Part shown: in pieces, positions 1 through 11,200 of the stretch | How positions within the stretch are numbered: position 1 is the first letter of the stretch | How the letters are laid out: each line of letters starts with the position of its first letter | NCBI GenBank assembly: GCA_014529385.2 | Contig: CM043943.1 | Span: 103,018,355 to 103,082,354, forward strand | DNA from: Adiantum capillus-veneris | Taxonomy: Eukaryota > Streptophyta > Polypodiopsida > Polypodiales > Pteridaceae | Length of the DNA stretch: 64,000 bases | Direction of reading: 5' to 3' | Program-made: the position numbers and the translations under genes | Notes under the pieces: generated by a model | The model's database searches: none | What the model saw: the letters and a program-made list of their open reading frames with translations, nothing else | What the model was told of the DNA's origin: nothing

Positions 1-797
1 CTGATGCTGTGGTGGGAGTACACCCAGATTAGCCCAGCTGGATACTGCAGTTTTGTTTTGCCGTGGCGTGAGGATGACGCCCAGATTGGCACCGTTGTTG
101 CTGTGACGGGAGTACGTGCAGATTAGCACAACGAGTACTTGTCGAGCGGTATGGGACGCTCATGAGGAAAAGGGTTTTTATGAATAATGTATACACCGAT
201 CGGACATAATAGCGCCAGTAGAGATTCTTGAGTGAACCTAATCCAAAGGTTGTTGGTTTAAAATTGGACGACTTCTTGTTTGACTATTGTTTGTAATACT
301 GTTTGAAGGGCTGTTTTAACGAACCAGTATCATAAATAAAGTAAAGGAACATGTATGTTTAAACAGTGTGGTAGTAATTAGATAACAAAAGAAGGGTGAG
401 TGTGGTGTGGAAAGTGGGAGAATGATACCCTGACGGTATCATTCTATGGACGGGTGGACCCGATGAGTCGGGTAACTTTCCAATGCTAGAATTTTTTTTT
501 AGTCATAAATCTTAAAGAGACAAACCTTGGCGGCTGTGCTTCTGAAACATGGAGAAAAAAGCGCACAGGTTGGCCACTCTAAGATTTATACTTTTAGGTA
601 TAATTGATTATAGATAGTTTTTAGATAGGGTTATGGTGGTCACGCTCCGCCATAGCGAGATAGGACCAATCCTTCACTAACGGTTCATGCCCGTGGCTAC
701 GTAGTAGCTAAGGCAATGTCCGTTGGTTTTTCCTTATCAGGATTGGAGACCTATCAAAGGTACTCCGCTCCTCTCGACAAGGGGCAGGGACCTCACA
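1..797 (+). repeat. 5' LTR of element A (3' part only)
   Basis: Matches 6366-7163 base for base apart from about 12 substitutions and a 1-bp indel. It ends in CA at 797, just before the primer binding site. The window cuts off the first ~2 kb of this LTR. It contains a set of inverted repeats (409-481, 505-589, 632-654) that are also present in the 3' copy. Confidence 0.93.
409..654 (+). other. Cluster of RNA-like hairpins at the LTR end
   Basis: Three inverted-repeat units follow each other. Unit 1: outer arms GGAAAGT (409-415) and ACTTTCC (475-481) enclose a 10-bp perfect hairpin (420-429 with 435-444, 5-nt loop) and a 6-bp hairpin (458-463 with 468-473, loop TGAG), a three-way-junction layout. 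Unit 2: arms ATAAATCTTA (505-514) and TAAGATTTAT (580-589) enclose CTGTGC (534-539) and GCACAG (563-568). Unit 3: 632-639 pairs with 647-654 with one G-T pair. The 3' LTR has the same units starting at 6774. A role in packaging, priming or 3' end formation is inference. Confidence 0.6.
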
Positions 798-798
798 T

Positions 799-810
799 TG
801 GTATCAGAGC
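799..810 (+). other. Primer binding site of element A (initiator-Met tRNA type)
   Basis: TGGTATCAGAGC lies one base after the LTR end. This is the standard plant primer site complementary to the 3' end of initiator methionine tRNA. It fixes the LTR end and the + orientation. Confidence 0.92.
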
Positions 811-979
811 CTAGGTTAAAGCTTGGGGATATTTTTAGATTGATGTTTGGATATTGAAGGATGCGAATGTTTGAAATAATAGAAGAACCTAGAAAAATTG
901 TTTTGAGTTTTTATATGGTATTGAAGACTGAACTTTCCTGGTACAGGAAAATGTTCATTCAGCCTACCAGAAATTCCAG

Positions 980-1432
980 GTGTTCACCATCATGTTTGAA
1001 AATGCATGCCAATCACGAAATTATCAGTTTCGAAAAAGGGTGATGATGATTTTGGATAGGGTGTTTGCACCACCTATTCCAAGGGTGCATAGAGGATGGG
1101 GTATCAACTGGAGTCCATCTGGAGGAATCTATACCATCGATGCTGACAAGATATGGTGCATGGATACCAATCTTAAGAAACTTCGTTGGGAAGAGGAGTT
1201 AAAAGTCATCAAAGTGTATCTTTTCATTGGTACTAAGAATCCAGATGCTACCATTACCTTGGGAGGAGAAAAGATATCTCAGACTCAATGGGTCTATAAC
1301 CAAGTTACAAAAGTTATCCATGGTGGTAGGATTCGACCCATATGTGTATCTCGTAGATTTCAAGGGTCAAAGGAAACTTATTATTTTGATCCTTTAGCCT
1401 ATCCTTTTGTAGTCACTAAACTCAAAATATAG
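980..1432 (+). CDS. Small ORF between primer site and gag, unknown product
   Basis: Open frame of up to 150 codons between the primer site and gag, where most chromoviruses carry only leader. The product is rich in Trp, Ile and basic residues (WGINW near residue 41, a WVYNQ stretch, a C-terminal YPFVVTKLKI). I see no zinc knuckle, signal peptide or membrane segment. A later internal Met near 1042 could be the true start. It falls inside the intron proposed for gag, so it could be read only from unspliced RNA. It may be an accessory protein or captured host fragment. I do not recognise it, and it could also be a chance ORF. Confidence 0.4.
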   Translation: MFTIMFENACQSRNYQFRKRVMMILDRVFAPPIPRVHRGWGINWSPSGGIYTIDADKIWCMDTNLKKLRWEEELKVIKVYLFIGTKNPDATITLGGEKISQTQWVYNQVTKVIHGGRIRPICVSRRFQGSKETYYFDPLAYPFVVTKLKI

Positions 1433-1607
1433 AGACATTACAATCCTTGTACCTAAAGACTACCAACCTTGTTAGTAAATAATGTGTATATAAATAAAGT
1501 TTGGATTAATATTATCTTTTTTTGTATTATTGTCTGATCAAGTCTTGCCTTAAAGTGGATTTAAGTTAGAGTATCCAATAAAGTTTCACTTAATCTATAT
1601 TGCACAG

Positions 1608-2539
1608 AGTGCGGTGTATACATCTCTTCAAGAGAAAAAGCTACTTCTCAAGCAAGCTAAACTTCCCTCTTTCAAAGGGGAAGGAGCCCTAGCTGACGCG
1701 ATGCTGAAGTGTGGCTCGAAGAGATGGAGGATTATTTTGTTGCTGCTGGTACTACTCCCGATAACCAGGCTATGTTTCATCTCACGGGGGATGCCAAGCT
1801 TTGGTGGAAACAACACTGCAAAGATAACCAAGTAGCTCAAAACACTCAAACTTGGGAAGACATTAAGTATGCTGTCAAAATACGTTATCTTCCACCTGCA
1901 CACGAATCCCTTAAGATGAATGAATTCTTCAACTTACGTCAGTTTCATCTTATAGTGGAAGAATACTACTCCAAATTTGTAACTCTTAGGCGCTATGCTC
2001 TGCTAATGACCACAGATCAACAAGTAGCTCGTTTCTGCCAAGGACTAAATTCTCCTTTAAATACACGACTAGAAGCTATGAGGCCTGAAAATTTGCAAGA
2101 TGCTCTTTTAAGAGCTAAACCCTTAGCTAAAGAGATGTCAAACTCTCAAAGGGTACGAAATGGAAATTTAAGGAATGCTAGAAGGAGAGGACGGCCTATG
2201 ATGTGGAACCAAAGGCAAGTTTACCCAGTTCACCAAACTCATCCAGTAGTTGCAGCTTCAGCAAATAGAGCTCAAAATACAGATCTTAGATGCTATGAAT
2301 GCAACGAGCTAGGACATTATAGGAATATATGTCCGAGGCGAGTCTCCGCAACAAATACACCTAATCGAGCTAGAGGACGAGGCCAAATAATAAATCGTGG
2401 AGGAAGAAATGGAGGACGAGGTCAAGGGCGCGAAATGGCTGCCAGAGTCAATGCTATCATAGGAGAACCAACATTGGGAGAAGAACAAGAGGAAAGAGAA
2501 ACTCTACATTCTGCAATTGATAACCCAAGAGTGCATTAG
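1608..2539 (+). pseudogene. gag: gag of element A (broken)
   Basis: Structural capsid/nucleocapsid protein that would package element RNA. The N-terminal part (motif LPSFKGEG, 1650s-1680s) is in one frame. Near 1700 the frame shifts and continues with WLEEMEDYF and GDAKLWW, the usual Retrotrans_gag core. A zinc knuckle CX2CX4HX4C (Cys codons at 2291 and 2330) is intact and is followed by an Arg/Gly-rich tail. There is no good start codon before the conserved part. Instead TTGCACAG, preceded by a pyrimidine-rich stretch, ends at 1607 and looks like a 3' splice site, matching a 44-codon exon in the LTR (5950-6081). At about 2525-2536 gag is joined directly to RNase H by a deletion. Confidence 0.85.
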
Positions 2540-4332
2540 GAGGAGTCCTTACTCAAGAAGGAAGGCCTGTAGCTTATACTTCTCGGAAGCTTAGGATTCA
2601 TGAAGTGAATTATGCTACACATGATTTAGAATTGCTAGCAGTTATTCATGCTCTCAAGCTATGGAGACATTATCTTTTGGGACGCAAATTCTAGTTGGTA
2701 ACAGATCACAACAGTCTTAAGTGGATTTTTACCCAACCTAACCTTAACATGAGACAGAGGAGATGGATAGAGCTCATGCACGAATATGATTTTGATATTA
2801 AATTTAGACCAGGTAAGGATAATGTTGTGGCAAATGCCCTAAGCCGTAAAGCTTTTCTGGGGGCAATTTCCATGGCTAACAACCCTATTTTAGACAAGGT
2901 CTCCTATGCTGCTGTCAAAGATATAGATTACCAGATGCTTGCTAGTATCCTACGTGAAGAGAGGGTATCATCAAATCAGCCTAAACCTCTACATTACTCC
3001 TTAGAAGATGGGAAAATTTACTATAGGAATCGAATATGCATACCTAAGGATTCTACCCTAAGGAATGCTATCCTATATGAAGCACATGATGGCCCAACTT
3101 CAGGAAATCCAGGTTATGCCAAAACCATCAATGCAATTCTCCGAAGTTACTATTGGCAAGGTATGAAGGGTGATGTCCTTCGCTATGTCAAGCAGTGTTT
3201 GTCTTGTCAAAGGATTAAGGCAGAGAGACTAAAGATGCCAGGTAAATTACATCCTTTAGATATCCCCAAATGAAATGGGAATGTATTAGCATGGACATTA
3301 TCACCGGGTTTCCTTCTGTCCAAGCTCGATATGATTCAATCATGGTCATAGTCGACTTGCTTACTAAAGTGGCTCACTTAATCCCAGTCAAGACAACCTT
3401 TACAGCTTCAGATATTGCTCGTCTGTTTGTGAAGGAGGTTTTCAGAATTCATGGTTTACCCAAGAAGATTGTCAATGATCGTGATGCCAAGTTTACTTCA
3501 AAGTTTTGGGTATCATTGTTTCAAGCTATTGGAACCCAATTATGTTTTAGTACTTCTTATCATCCTCAAACTGATGGCCAAACTGAAAGAGTTAATCAAG
3601 TAATTGAAGACATCCTTAGAGCCTACTGCAATAGGGAACCTCGCAAGTGGATTCAATACCTACCCTTGGTAGAGTATGCATACAATTCCTCTACTCATAG
3701 AAGTATTGGAATGACACCTTTTAATGCTCTTTATGGTCAAGAATGTTTTATCACCTCTTAACTTTTCTGACCCCACTATAAGGGTAGAAGCCTCAAAGAA
3801 AATGCTTGAAGAAATGGAAGCTCAAACCAAAGCTATTCAAAGGGATATTCAAGCGGCTCAAGATCGACAAAAGAAGTACGCCGACTTAAAAAGATCTGAT
3901 CGGATTTTCAAAGAAGGTGACAAAGTTTTCTTACGAGTAAAGCCCAACAAGAGCAATCTATCTCTCGGAAGGTATAAGAAGCTTAGCTACCGATATTGTG
4001 GACCTTACGAAATAATCAAGGTTGTAAGTGATCAAGCTTATAGACTAAAACTCCCTTCTCATCTCAAAGTGCATGATGTATTTCATGTAAGTCTGTTAAA
4101 ACCTTATGTATATAACCCTGACCATGTCCTTGATGATGAGCACATCATTTTACCTGCTCAAGATGTTCTATAACTCCAGCCTGATACTATCCTAGAAACT
4201 CGAGAGAGAAAGCTTAGGAATAGATCCATCAAAGAACATCTTATCTTATGGAAGGATTTCCCTATAGAAGATGCTGCTTGGGAAGATGAGACATCCCTTC
4301 TTAAGGATTACCCTTCACTGTTCTTGAGATGA
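2532..4332 (+). pseudogene. pol: pol remnant of element A: RNase H, integrase, chromodomain-like end
   Basis: Begins abruptly with the RNase H motif [18 protein letters not shown], so protease and the RT core are deleted. In-frame TAG at 2692 lies just before LVTDHNSLKWIF. The integrase zinc finger keeps CX2C (CLSC) but its second His is replaced by Asn (SGNPGY). A frame change sits at 3270. The integrase core follows with Asp in SMDIITG, Asp in NDRDAKF and Glu in DGQTERVN, so the catalytic triad is readable. Another frame change occurs near 3745, then a VFHVSLLKPY segment, a TAA at 4171, and a short chromodomain-like end (WKDFPIEDAAWED) closing at 4330-4332. Not functional as it stands. Confidence 0.9.
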
Positions 4333-4348
4333 GGACATCTCAAATTCT

Positions 4349-4360
4349 AAGTTGGGGAGA
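4349..4360 (+). other. Polypurine tract of element A
   Basis: AAGTTGGGGAGA lies just after the pol stop and just before the inferred 3' LTR start, the usual position and composition for the plus-strand primer of chromoviruses. Confidence 0.75.
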
Positions 4361-4918
4361 TTATAAGGTCTCTACTTTCAAATTTCACACAAGTTCTATT
4401 ACGCAATTGAATTTTTTTAACCATCACTCATTATTTAAGATATTCAAGTTCAAATTATGAATCGTAGGTTGAAAAAACTTAGAATTTAAAATTTACGCTA
4501 CAAAATTCTGACATGTTTAGCTATATGAATCACTAACTAACTTATTGCAAGACTTATTTACTGATTGTAGAATTTTCTTTTACTACTGTAAAGTTAATAT
4601 AAGACTGTAAAGTTTAACTTAAAAATGTAAAGTAAATTATCATCAAGGAAATAAATAAAATAATACATAGGGATGACAAATGAAGGCACATGGATCACAT
4701 AGGAGGGGACAAAGTGGGACACACTATCACATGGAAAGGAGTGGCCTTATCTTTTGATGATAATGACAAAGTGGTCAAGCTCATGGGTACCACAAGGGTA
4801 CCAAAAACGCGGATATGATTTTTGATAAAAAAAATAAAAAAATAAATAAAAAATTTATTAAAAAATAATTTAAAAATAATTTTTTTTTGAAAAAAAAAGT
4901 TGGACGTTTTTCTTTTGC

Positions 4919-4926
4919 TATAAATA
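4919..4926 (+). promoter_or_regulatory. TATA box of LTR A
   Basis: TATAAATA at the end of a long A/T stretch, followed about 30 bp on by CACTTTAGACATAG, a plausible transcription start. It would begin a leader of about 1 kb before the ATG at 5950. Confidence 0.6.
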
Positions 4927-5084
4927 GAGCATCCATGCTCACACTTTAGACATAGAGATTGCTTCTATAGCGCTCACAAAGTGCTGCCACTTCTCTTAGA
5001 GAGAAAGCGTCCACAAACCACTAAGAGAGCAAAAACTCTAGTGGACTAATAAGGTGCGTATTAATTAAGCATTCAATTAACTTT

Positions 5085-5495
5085 AGGAATGATGTATGTG
5101 TGCTATCTCTTACTCTAATCTCTCTAATAGATTAGTAAGATTCAATTAGCCATGTGTGTGTGTGTGTGTGTGTGTGCTATCTCTTACTCTAATCTCTCTA
5201 ATAGATCAGTAAGATTCAATTAGTTATGTGTGTGTGTGTGCTATCTATTATTACTCTAATCTTCTAATAGATTAGTAAGATTCAATTAGCTTTAAGAAGG
5301 ATATGTGTGTGTGTGTGTGTGTGTGTGTTATCTTTTACTCTAATCTCTCTAATAGATTGGTGAGATTCAATTAGCTTTAAAAAAGTATGTGTGTGTGTTC
5401 TTTTTTACTCTAATCTTTCTAATGGATTAGTAAGATTCAATTAAATTTAGAAAAGATGTGTGTGTATGTTTTCTTTTACTCCAATCTCTTTAAGT
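5085..5495 (+). repeat. ~70-bp minisatellite with embedded GT runs in LTR A
   Basis: Five full and one partial copies of a unit made of a variable (TG)n run, then TATCTCTTACTCTAATCTCT, then AATAGATTAGTAAGATTCAA. Unit lengths differ mainly through the GT run. It lies between TATA box and gag exon, in the predicted leader RNA. Confidence 0.85.
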
Positions 5496-5949
5496 ATATC
5501 TACTCTCTCTAGTTAGTAGATCTTCACTATTAACTTATGTATAGTTAATTGAAAGTTAATACATAAGAGAACTCATCATATTTTTATTATACATGATGAA
5601 ATTCTCATTCACCAATGTTATTATCAATTAGGTTAAATAGAATTTTGAATAATACTAAAAATTGATTTAGTTGAAGTATAGAATTGAAGTTAGAATTGGA
5701 TTAGAAATGTCATGCATAAAAGTAATGCATTCCTAAACTTTCACTCATAATTTACACACTTAGTTTTTGATTAATTAAGATTAGCAAATATTTGATGTAT
5801 AGAAATTAGATGTAGAACAACAACACTAAGTGTGAATCCGAGTTGGCGAGGATGCAAATTTTATACTCTCTTTGAAAACAAGGAGATTACTAGGAAAATT
5901 GACCAATTTAAAGTTCTAAGTGTATAACATAAGTGTAGTACAAAAAAAA

Positions 5950-6081
5950 ATGGCTCCAAAGCGTGCTCGAACCCAAGGCACTAATGATCATGAAGCTGGT
6001 ACAAGTAACGGTGGAATCCCTGCGGAAAATGCTATGTCTCCACCAATCGGACCAATCGGACCAATCGGAGCTATGGTACAG
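5950..6081 (+). CDS. Candidate gag exon 1 inside LTR A
   Basis: ATG in a good plant context (A-rich upstream, then ATGGCT) opens a 44-codon stretch starting MAPKRARTQG, with a 9-bp repeat coding PIG three times. It ends exactly in phase 0 at ACAG, followed by GTTAGT, a near-consensus plant 5' splice site. The candidate acceptor at 1607/1608 is also phase 0 and leads into SAVYTSLQEK and then the gag core. In a full element the intron would be about 1.9 kb (1,082 bp to the LTR end plus 810 bp of internal region) and would remove the primer site. No transcript evidence is available, so this is a sequence-based proposal. Confidence 0.5.
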
Positions 6082-7163
6082 GTTAGTATTGCAGTTTCAA
6101 GTTATGCATCATTGCATATGCGAGACCATAGGAATATATTATTTACCTTATGAAAAGAAAACACGGACCGAAACCACGGGGCTTAACCCCAAGAAACTCG
6201 TCATATGTTTGACAAGTAGGAAAGATTGTCTGGTTAAACTGGTTGCTATAGGAAAGAATGTTTGTCCAAAACCTTCGGTATGGTTTCTCTCAAGTCTCTC
6301 TACTTATTAGCGCTGGTATTATGTGGCAGTTGCCGAGGCGTGAGATGACGCCCAGGATGGCACCACTGATGCTGTGGTGGGAGTACACCCAGATTAGCCC
6401 AGCTAGATACTGCAGTTTTGTTTTGCCGTGGCGTGAGGATGACGCCCAGATTGGCACCGTTGTTGCTGTGACGGGAGTACGTCCAGATTAGCACAATGAG
6501 TACTTGTCGAGCGGTATGGGACGCTCATGAGGACAAGGGTTTTTATGAATAATGTATACACCGATCGGACATAATAGCGCCAGTAGAGATTCTTGAGTGA
6601 ACCTAATCCAAGGGTTGTTGGTTTAAAATTGGACGACTTCTTGTTTGACTATTGTTTGTAATATTGTTTGAAGGGCTGTTTTAACGAACCAGTATCATAA
6701 ATAAAGTAAAAGAACATGTATGTTTGAACAGTGTGGTAGTAATTAGATAAAAAAAGAAGGGTGAGTGTGGTGTGGAAAGTGGGAGAATGATACCCCGACG
6801 GTATCATTCTATGGACGGGTGGACCCGATGAGTCGGGTAACTTTCCAATGCTAGAATTTTTTTTTAGTCATAAATCTTAAAAGAGACAAACCTTGGCGGC
6901 TGTGCTTCTGAAACATGGAGAAAAAAGCGCACAGGTTGGCCACTCTAAGATTTATACTTTTAGGTATAATTGATTATAGATAGTTTTTAGATAGGGTTAT
7001 GGTGGTCACGCTCCGCCATAGCGAGATAGGACCAATCCTTCACTAACGGTTCATACCCGTGGCTACGTAGTAGCTAAGGCGATGTCCGTTGGTTTTTCCT
7101 TATCAGGATTGGAGACCTATCAAAGGTACTCCGCTCCTCTCGACAAGGGGCAGGGACCTCACA

Positions 7164-8254
7164 GCAATCAACGAAGACAAGCTCAAGAGTTGCGATGTTG
7201 GAATTGCAATGAAATGGGCCATGGCATGTACAATTGTCCACATCCAAGGCGACTTCCGGGAGACATATATCCCCCCAGACCGCCTCCTCTCACTGTGCAG
7301 CAAGAACTAGCTCAAGGCCCACAAATCCTTCGTCGACCACCACCAGCAAATATACCTCCCGTCCCACATGAGGAGGAAGAAAGAGGAGTCAACATCATCA
7401 AGCTAGAAGAGGTAATAGATGAGCATACTCTAAACTTTGATGTTATGCCAACAGAAAAACGCACAAGAGCACATGATAAGGATGAAGACATGAGAAGTGA
7501 AGGAACAAATTCAGCCAGAAGGGACAAGAAGAAGAAGTCAAAGATGGAAGAAGTTGAAAGTAGTAGGAAGAAAAGATCAAGGCGAAGGGAAATTGGTATT
7601 AAATACTTCCCATTGGGAAAGGAGCTAGAGCCCTACAACATCCTGGAGAATTTACAAACCCAAAAGCCAAACATTTCATGGCCTCAACTTCTACACCTAT
7701 TAGCCAAAGTAAGAAGGCAATGGCCAAAGTTGGTAAGTACAAGAACTCCAAAGAAGAAAGCAAATCTTTCCATTAAGGTTGTGGCCTCAAAGCTACAAAA
7801 ATATATGGAACCCATTGTGGATGCTTACATAAGGGGTAAAAAGGTGTCTAATGTATATGTTGATGGTGGAGCTCAAATGTGTGTGATCACGGAAAAATCA
7901 ATGAACAGGTTAGGGCTTGAAATTACAAAGTCCTCTAATTGTCAAGCTAGGCTAGCCAACAACTCAAGTGTGAAGTGTTTGGGGATCATTGAAAATGTAA
8001 AAGTCTCTGTATGTAACATAGATGCACGAGTGGACATGTATGTCATGCCAGCTAAGGGGGAGGGCTATCCCATCATCCTAGGGAGGCCTTGGCTCATTGC
8101 TGTGAATGCAGATCAAAAATGGGGAAGTGGTCGTTTGATTCTTAAGAAGGGTCAACCGGTGGTGTATGATTGGCGAGAAGGAAAGCAACTAGATATCAAC
8201 TATGAAACCACGGCAGATGAAGAGAGCAAGGAGGAGAGTCCTTACTCCAAGTGA
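7164..8254 (+). pseudogene. gag C-terminus and protease of element B
   Basis: Open from the LTR A boundary to a TGA at 8252. Zinc knuckle CWNCNEMGHGMYNC lies at 7196-7237. A long hydrophilic Lys/Arg/Glu-rich linker follows (about 7380-7600). The aspartic protease region has VYVDGGAQMCVITE, with the catalytic Asp codon at 7862. DGG replaces the more common D[ST]G, a form also known in Tat-type elements. A flap-to-C-terminal hydrophobic stretch ends in IILGRPWL. The frame then changes near 8250 to that of RT. The N-terminal half of gag is missing because of the insertion of element A. Confidence 0.8.
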
Positions 8255-11200
8255 TGAGGAAGCATCAACCAGTGCATCAACCAGTGAAGAGGAGTCTTCT
8301 TTGGAGGTAATGGGAATTGTATTTAATGCCAACACCCAAGATGTTTCTATAGAAGAAAAGCCAACAGACAATCACACACGAGGGGATGAAAGATGCCACC
8401 ACCTTGAAGAAGGATTTGAGAAGATGCTTGCAAAAGATCTTACTTGTGAGGAGAAGAGGTCCTACATCAATATGTTAAGGAGGTATCCCAATTTGTTCAT
8501 CACTGACTACTCACAAATAAGAGGTGTAGATGTAATAGAGCATCGAATTGAATTGAAACCAGGGACCAAAGCCGTGGCTCAAAAGTTAAGGCGACTAGGA
8601 TCTGTGCAACAAAAAGCTCTCCTACAAGAAGTGAATCGACTCTTGAAGGCTGGCTTCATCTATCCAATATCCAACTCCGAATGGGTATCACCTATTGTAG
8701 TCACTCCCAAGAAGAATGGTAAGTGGAGGGTCTACGTGGATTACAAACCCCTCAACGCTGCGACAAAGAGGGACCACTTCCCTCTCCCTTTCCAAGATGA
8801 AATTTTGAATGAAGTAGTAGGTCACGAATGCTACACTGTGTGTGATGGGTACTAAGGATATTTTCAAATTAGAATAGCAGAAGAGGACCAACCAAAAACC
8901 ACCTTCATCACACCTTGGGGATGTTTTGCATTCAGAGTAATGCCTTTTGGGATCACCAATGCTCCTAGCACCTTCATGAGATTCACAATATTTGTATTTC
9001 AGCCATTCTTTGGAAAATCTATAAGAGTCTTTATGGATGATTTCTGTATTTATAGTTGTAGATCACTTCACTGCCAAAAGGTTGAAGAGGGGCTTAAGAG
9101 GCTCCATCAATTTGGGGGACAACTCAACCAAGAGAAGTGTCATATCGAGGAATCTCAGGTGGTTTTGCTAGGCCATGTGGTTTCTTCACAAGGAATTCAA
9201 GTGGATCCCTCTAAAGTAGAGGCCCTTTTGTCATTATCTCCACCAACAACAACTAAGGAGCTAATGACCTTCAACCACAAAGTGAGGTACATGTCTAGCT
9301 TCATCCATCTCCTAGCAGAAGCCATCGCCCCTTTGCATAGGTTGGCAAACCAATCTACATTTGAATGGGGGAGGGAACATGAAAAATGTTTTGAGGAAGT
9401 GAAGGGCATTCTTAGCTCTCTCCCAATCCTAATGCCACCAGATCCAAAGGAGACCTACTATGTCACTCCAAGTGTAGGTTTCGAAGCAATTGGTGTTGTT
9501 TTGATGCAAAAAGATCCTAAAACATGATACATGAGGCAGATCTAGTTTTCAAGCAAGGTGATGACTCCAGCCGAGAAGGGATACACTGAAATGGAGAAAG
9601 TGGTCTTTGCAATCTTGTTTGCGGTAAGGAAGTTTCGATCGTATCTTCTCCATGTGCCATTTGTTTTTCTCACCTTAGAGCACAATCTACCATATGTAGT
9701 ACAACACATGAGCCTCTCATCTAGAATAGCAAAGTGGGTGCTTGAACTCCAAGAATTTGAATACACTTTCCTTGTAGAAGATAGCACAAGAGCAGGACTT
9801 GCAGACATTCTCACCTACAAAGTGAGAGAAAGGGAAGGATCACGACTACAAAGAGAGGAAGGCTCAAAACAGCTCAAAGTGAAGGAGATTGATAATGCCC
9901 ATACTTTATTCTTTGACGGAGCTTATCAACGCCAACAAGACAAAGCAGCAGGGGGGATCATCATTTTGAACCCACAAAAGGAGGTAATGGTTAGAAAAGG
10001 TATCACCCTACCCAATGTTCACTCCAACAATGAGGTTGAGTATGCTGCTCTAACTGTTGGGTTAGAAGAATGCAAAGAATTAGGCATACAAAGACTTATT
10101 ATAAAAGGTGATTCTTTGCTAGTGGTCAGGCAAATCCAAGGGACTTGGAGGTGCAAGAATCGTACATTGTTTGAGTGGCTCAGTAGTGTAAGAGTTTTGA
10201 TGAAGGGTTTTAAAGCAACACAGGTACAACACATTGTGAGAACTCATAACAAGGAAGCAGACTTACTCGCAAATAAAAAGCTTCAAATGGCGGTAGGAGG
10301 TGTGAAACTATATGAACCCAAATATCAAGGTCAAGAGGAGCTAAAAGACATTATCTTCTTTCTACAAGCAGATGAGTGTCCCAAACACTTAGACAAGGTG
10401 CAAAGACATAGACTAGTTAAGAAGGCCACACCTTACCAGTTGATCGGGGATGATTTATATCACAAAGGGAAAGATTTGGTCTTGAGGAGAGTACCAGGTG
10501 TGCAAGAGATAGAGAAAATTCTTCTTTCATGTCATGATGATGTCTGTGGTGGTCACTTTTCTCAAGATATTACAAGTAGGAAGATTTTACAAGCAGGGTT
10601 TATTTGGCCGAGCTTACATCGTGATGTCCAATATTGGTGTAAGGCATGTAAGCCATGCCAAATTGCTGGGGATAGACAACTAACATATGAGCCTCGAGTC
10701 CCAATAATATCTTATGGCCATTTTGAAAAGTAGGGTATGGATGCAATAGGTCCCCTACCTCGTACTTCTATAGGGAATGTTTTCATCATCATGGGTGTTG
10801 ACTACATGACACGATGGGCGGAAGCAACAAGCACAACCCGAATCATAGCTGAAGAGGTATCAAAGTTTATTTTTGATCATATTTGTAGTAGGTTTGAAAC
10901 ACCCCTAGAAATCTTATCAGATCGAGGCCCGGGTTTTAGGGCTAACCTTCTGAATGATCTCTTGAGGAGGTTAAAAGTGAAACACCTACATTCCACACCC
11001 TACTATCCTCAATGCAATGGATTGGTGGAAAAAGTGAATGGAATGATATGTAAGATCATTTCTAAGCAGGTTGTGGACCGGCCTAATGATTGGGATTGCC
11101 ATTTGAAGGCTGCTCTTTGGGCGTATAGGACATCTTTCAAGGTATCTACCCAATTCACCCCTTTTCATCTAGTTTATGGACAGGGGGCACTTCTCCCCAT

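Larger units (their letters stand above)
1..7163 (+). mobile_element. Ty3/gypsy chromovirus-type LTR retrotransposon A, defective
   Basis: Positions 1-797 repeat as 6366-7163 with about 12 substitutions and one 1-bp indel by eye, so these are LTR copies. The first copy is followed by a TGGTATCAGAGC primer site; the second is preceded by a polypurine tract and pol. Order is LTR, primer site, small ORF, gag, RNase H, integrase, chromodomain-like tail, polypurine tract, LTR, as in plant chromoviruses with long LTRs (Tekay/Del type is my best guess). Protease and the reverse transcriptase core are missing. The 5' LTR begins before the window. LTR identity near 98.5 percent indicates a recent insertion, although the coding part is badly broken. 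Confidence 0.93.
4361..7163 (+). repeat. 3' LTR of element A, about 2.8 kb
   Basis: Starts after the polypurine tract (the first TG seems mutated, reading TTATAAGG) and ends in CA at 7163. Its last 798 bp match 1-797. It holds an AT-rich upstream region, a TATA box (4919), a ~70-bp minisatellite (5085-5495), a short gag-like exon (5950-6081) and the hairpin cluster (6774-7020). Only the last 0.8 kb can be compared with the 5' copy, so the left edge rests on the polypurine tract alone. Confidence 0.85.

Noticed and set aside
420-481. Hammerhead ribozyme in LTR A (CGATGAG near 461)
   Set aside because: The core lacks the CUGAUGA sequence and the GAAA box; only the stem-loop structure is supported.
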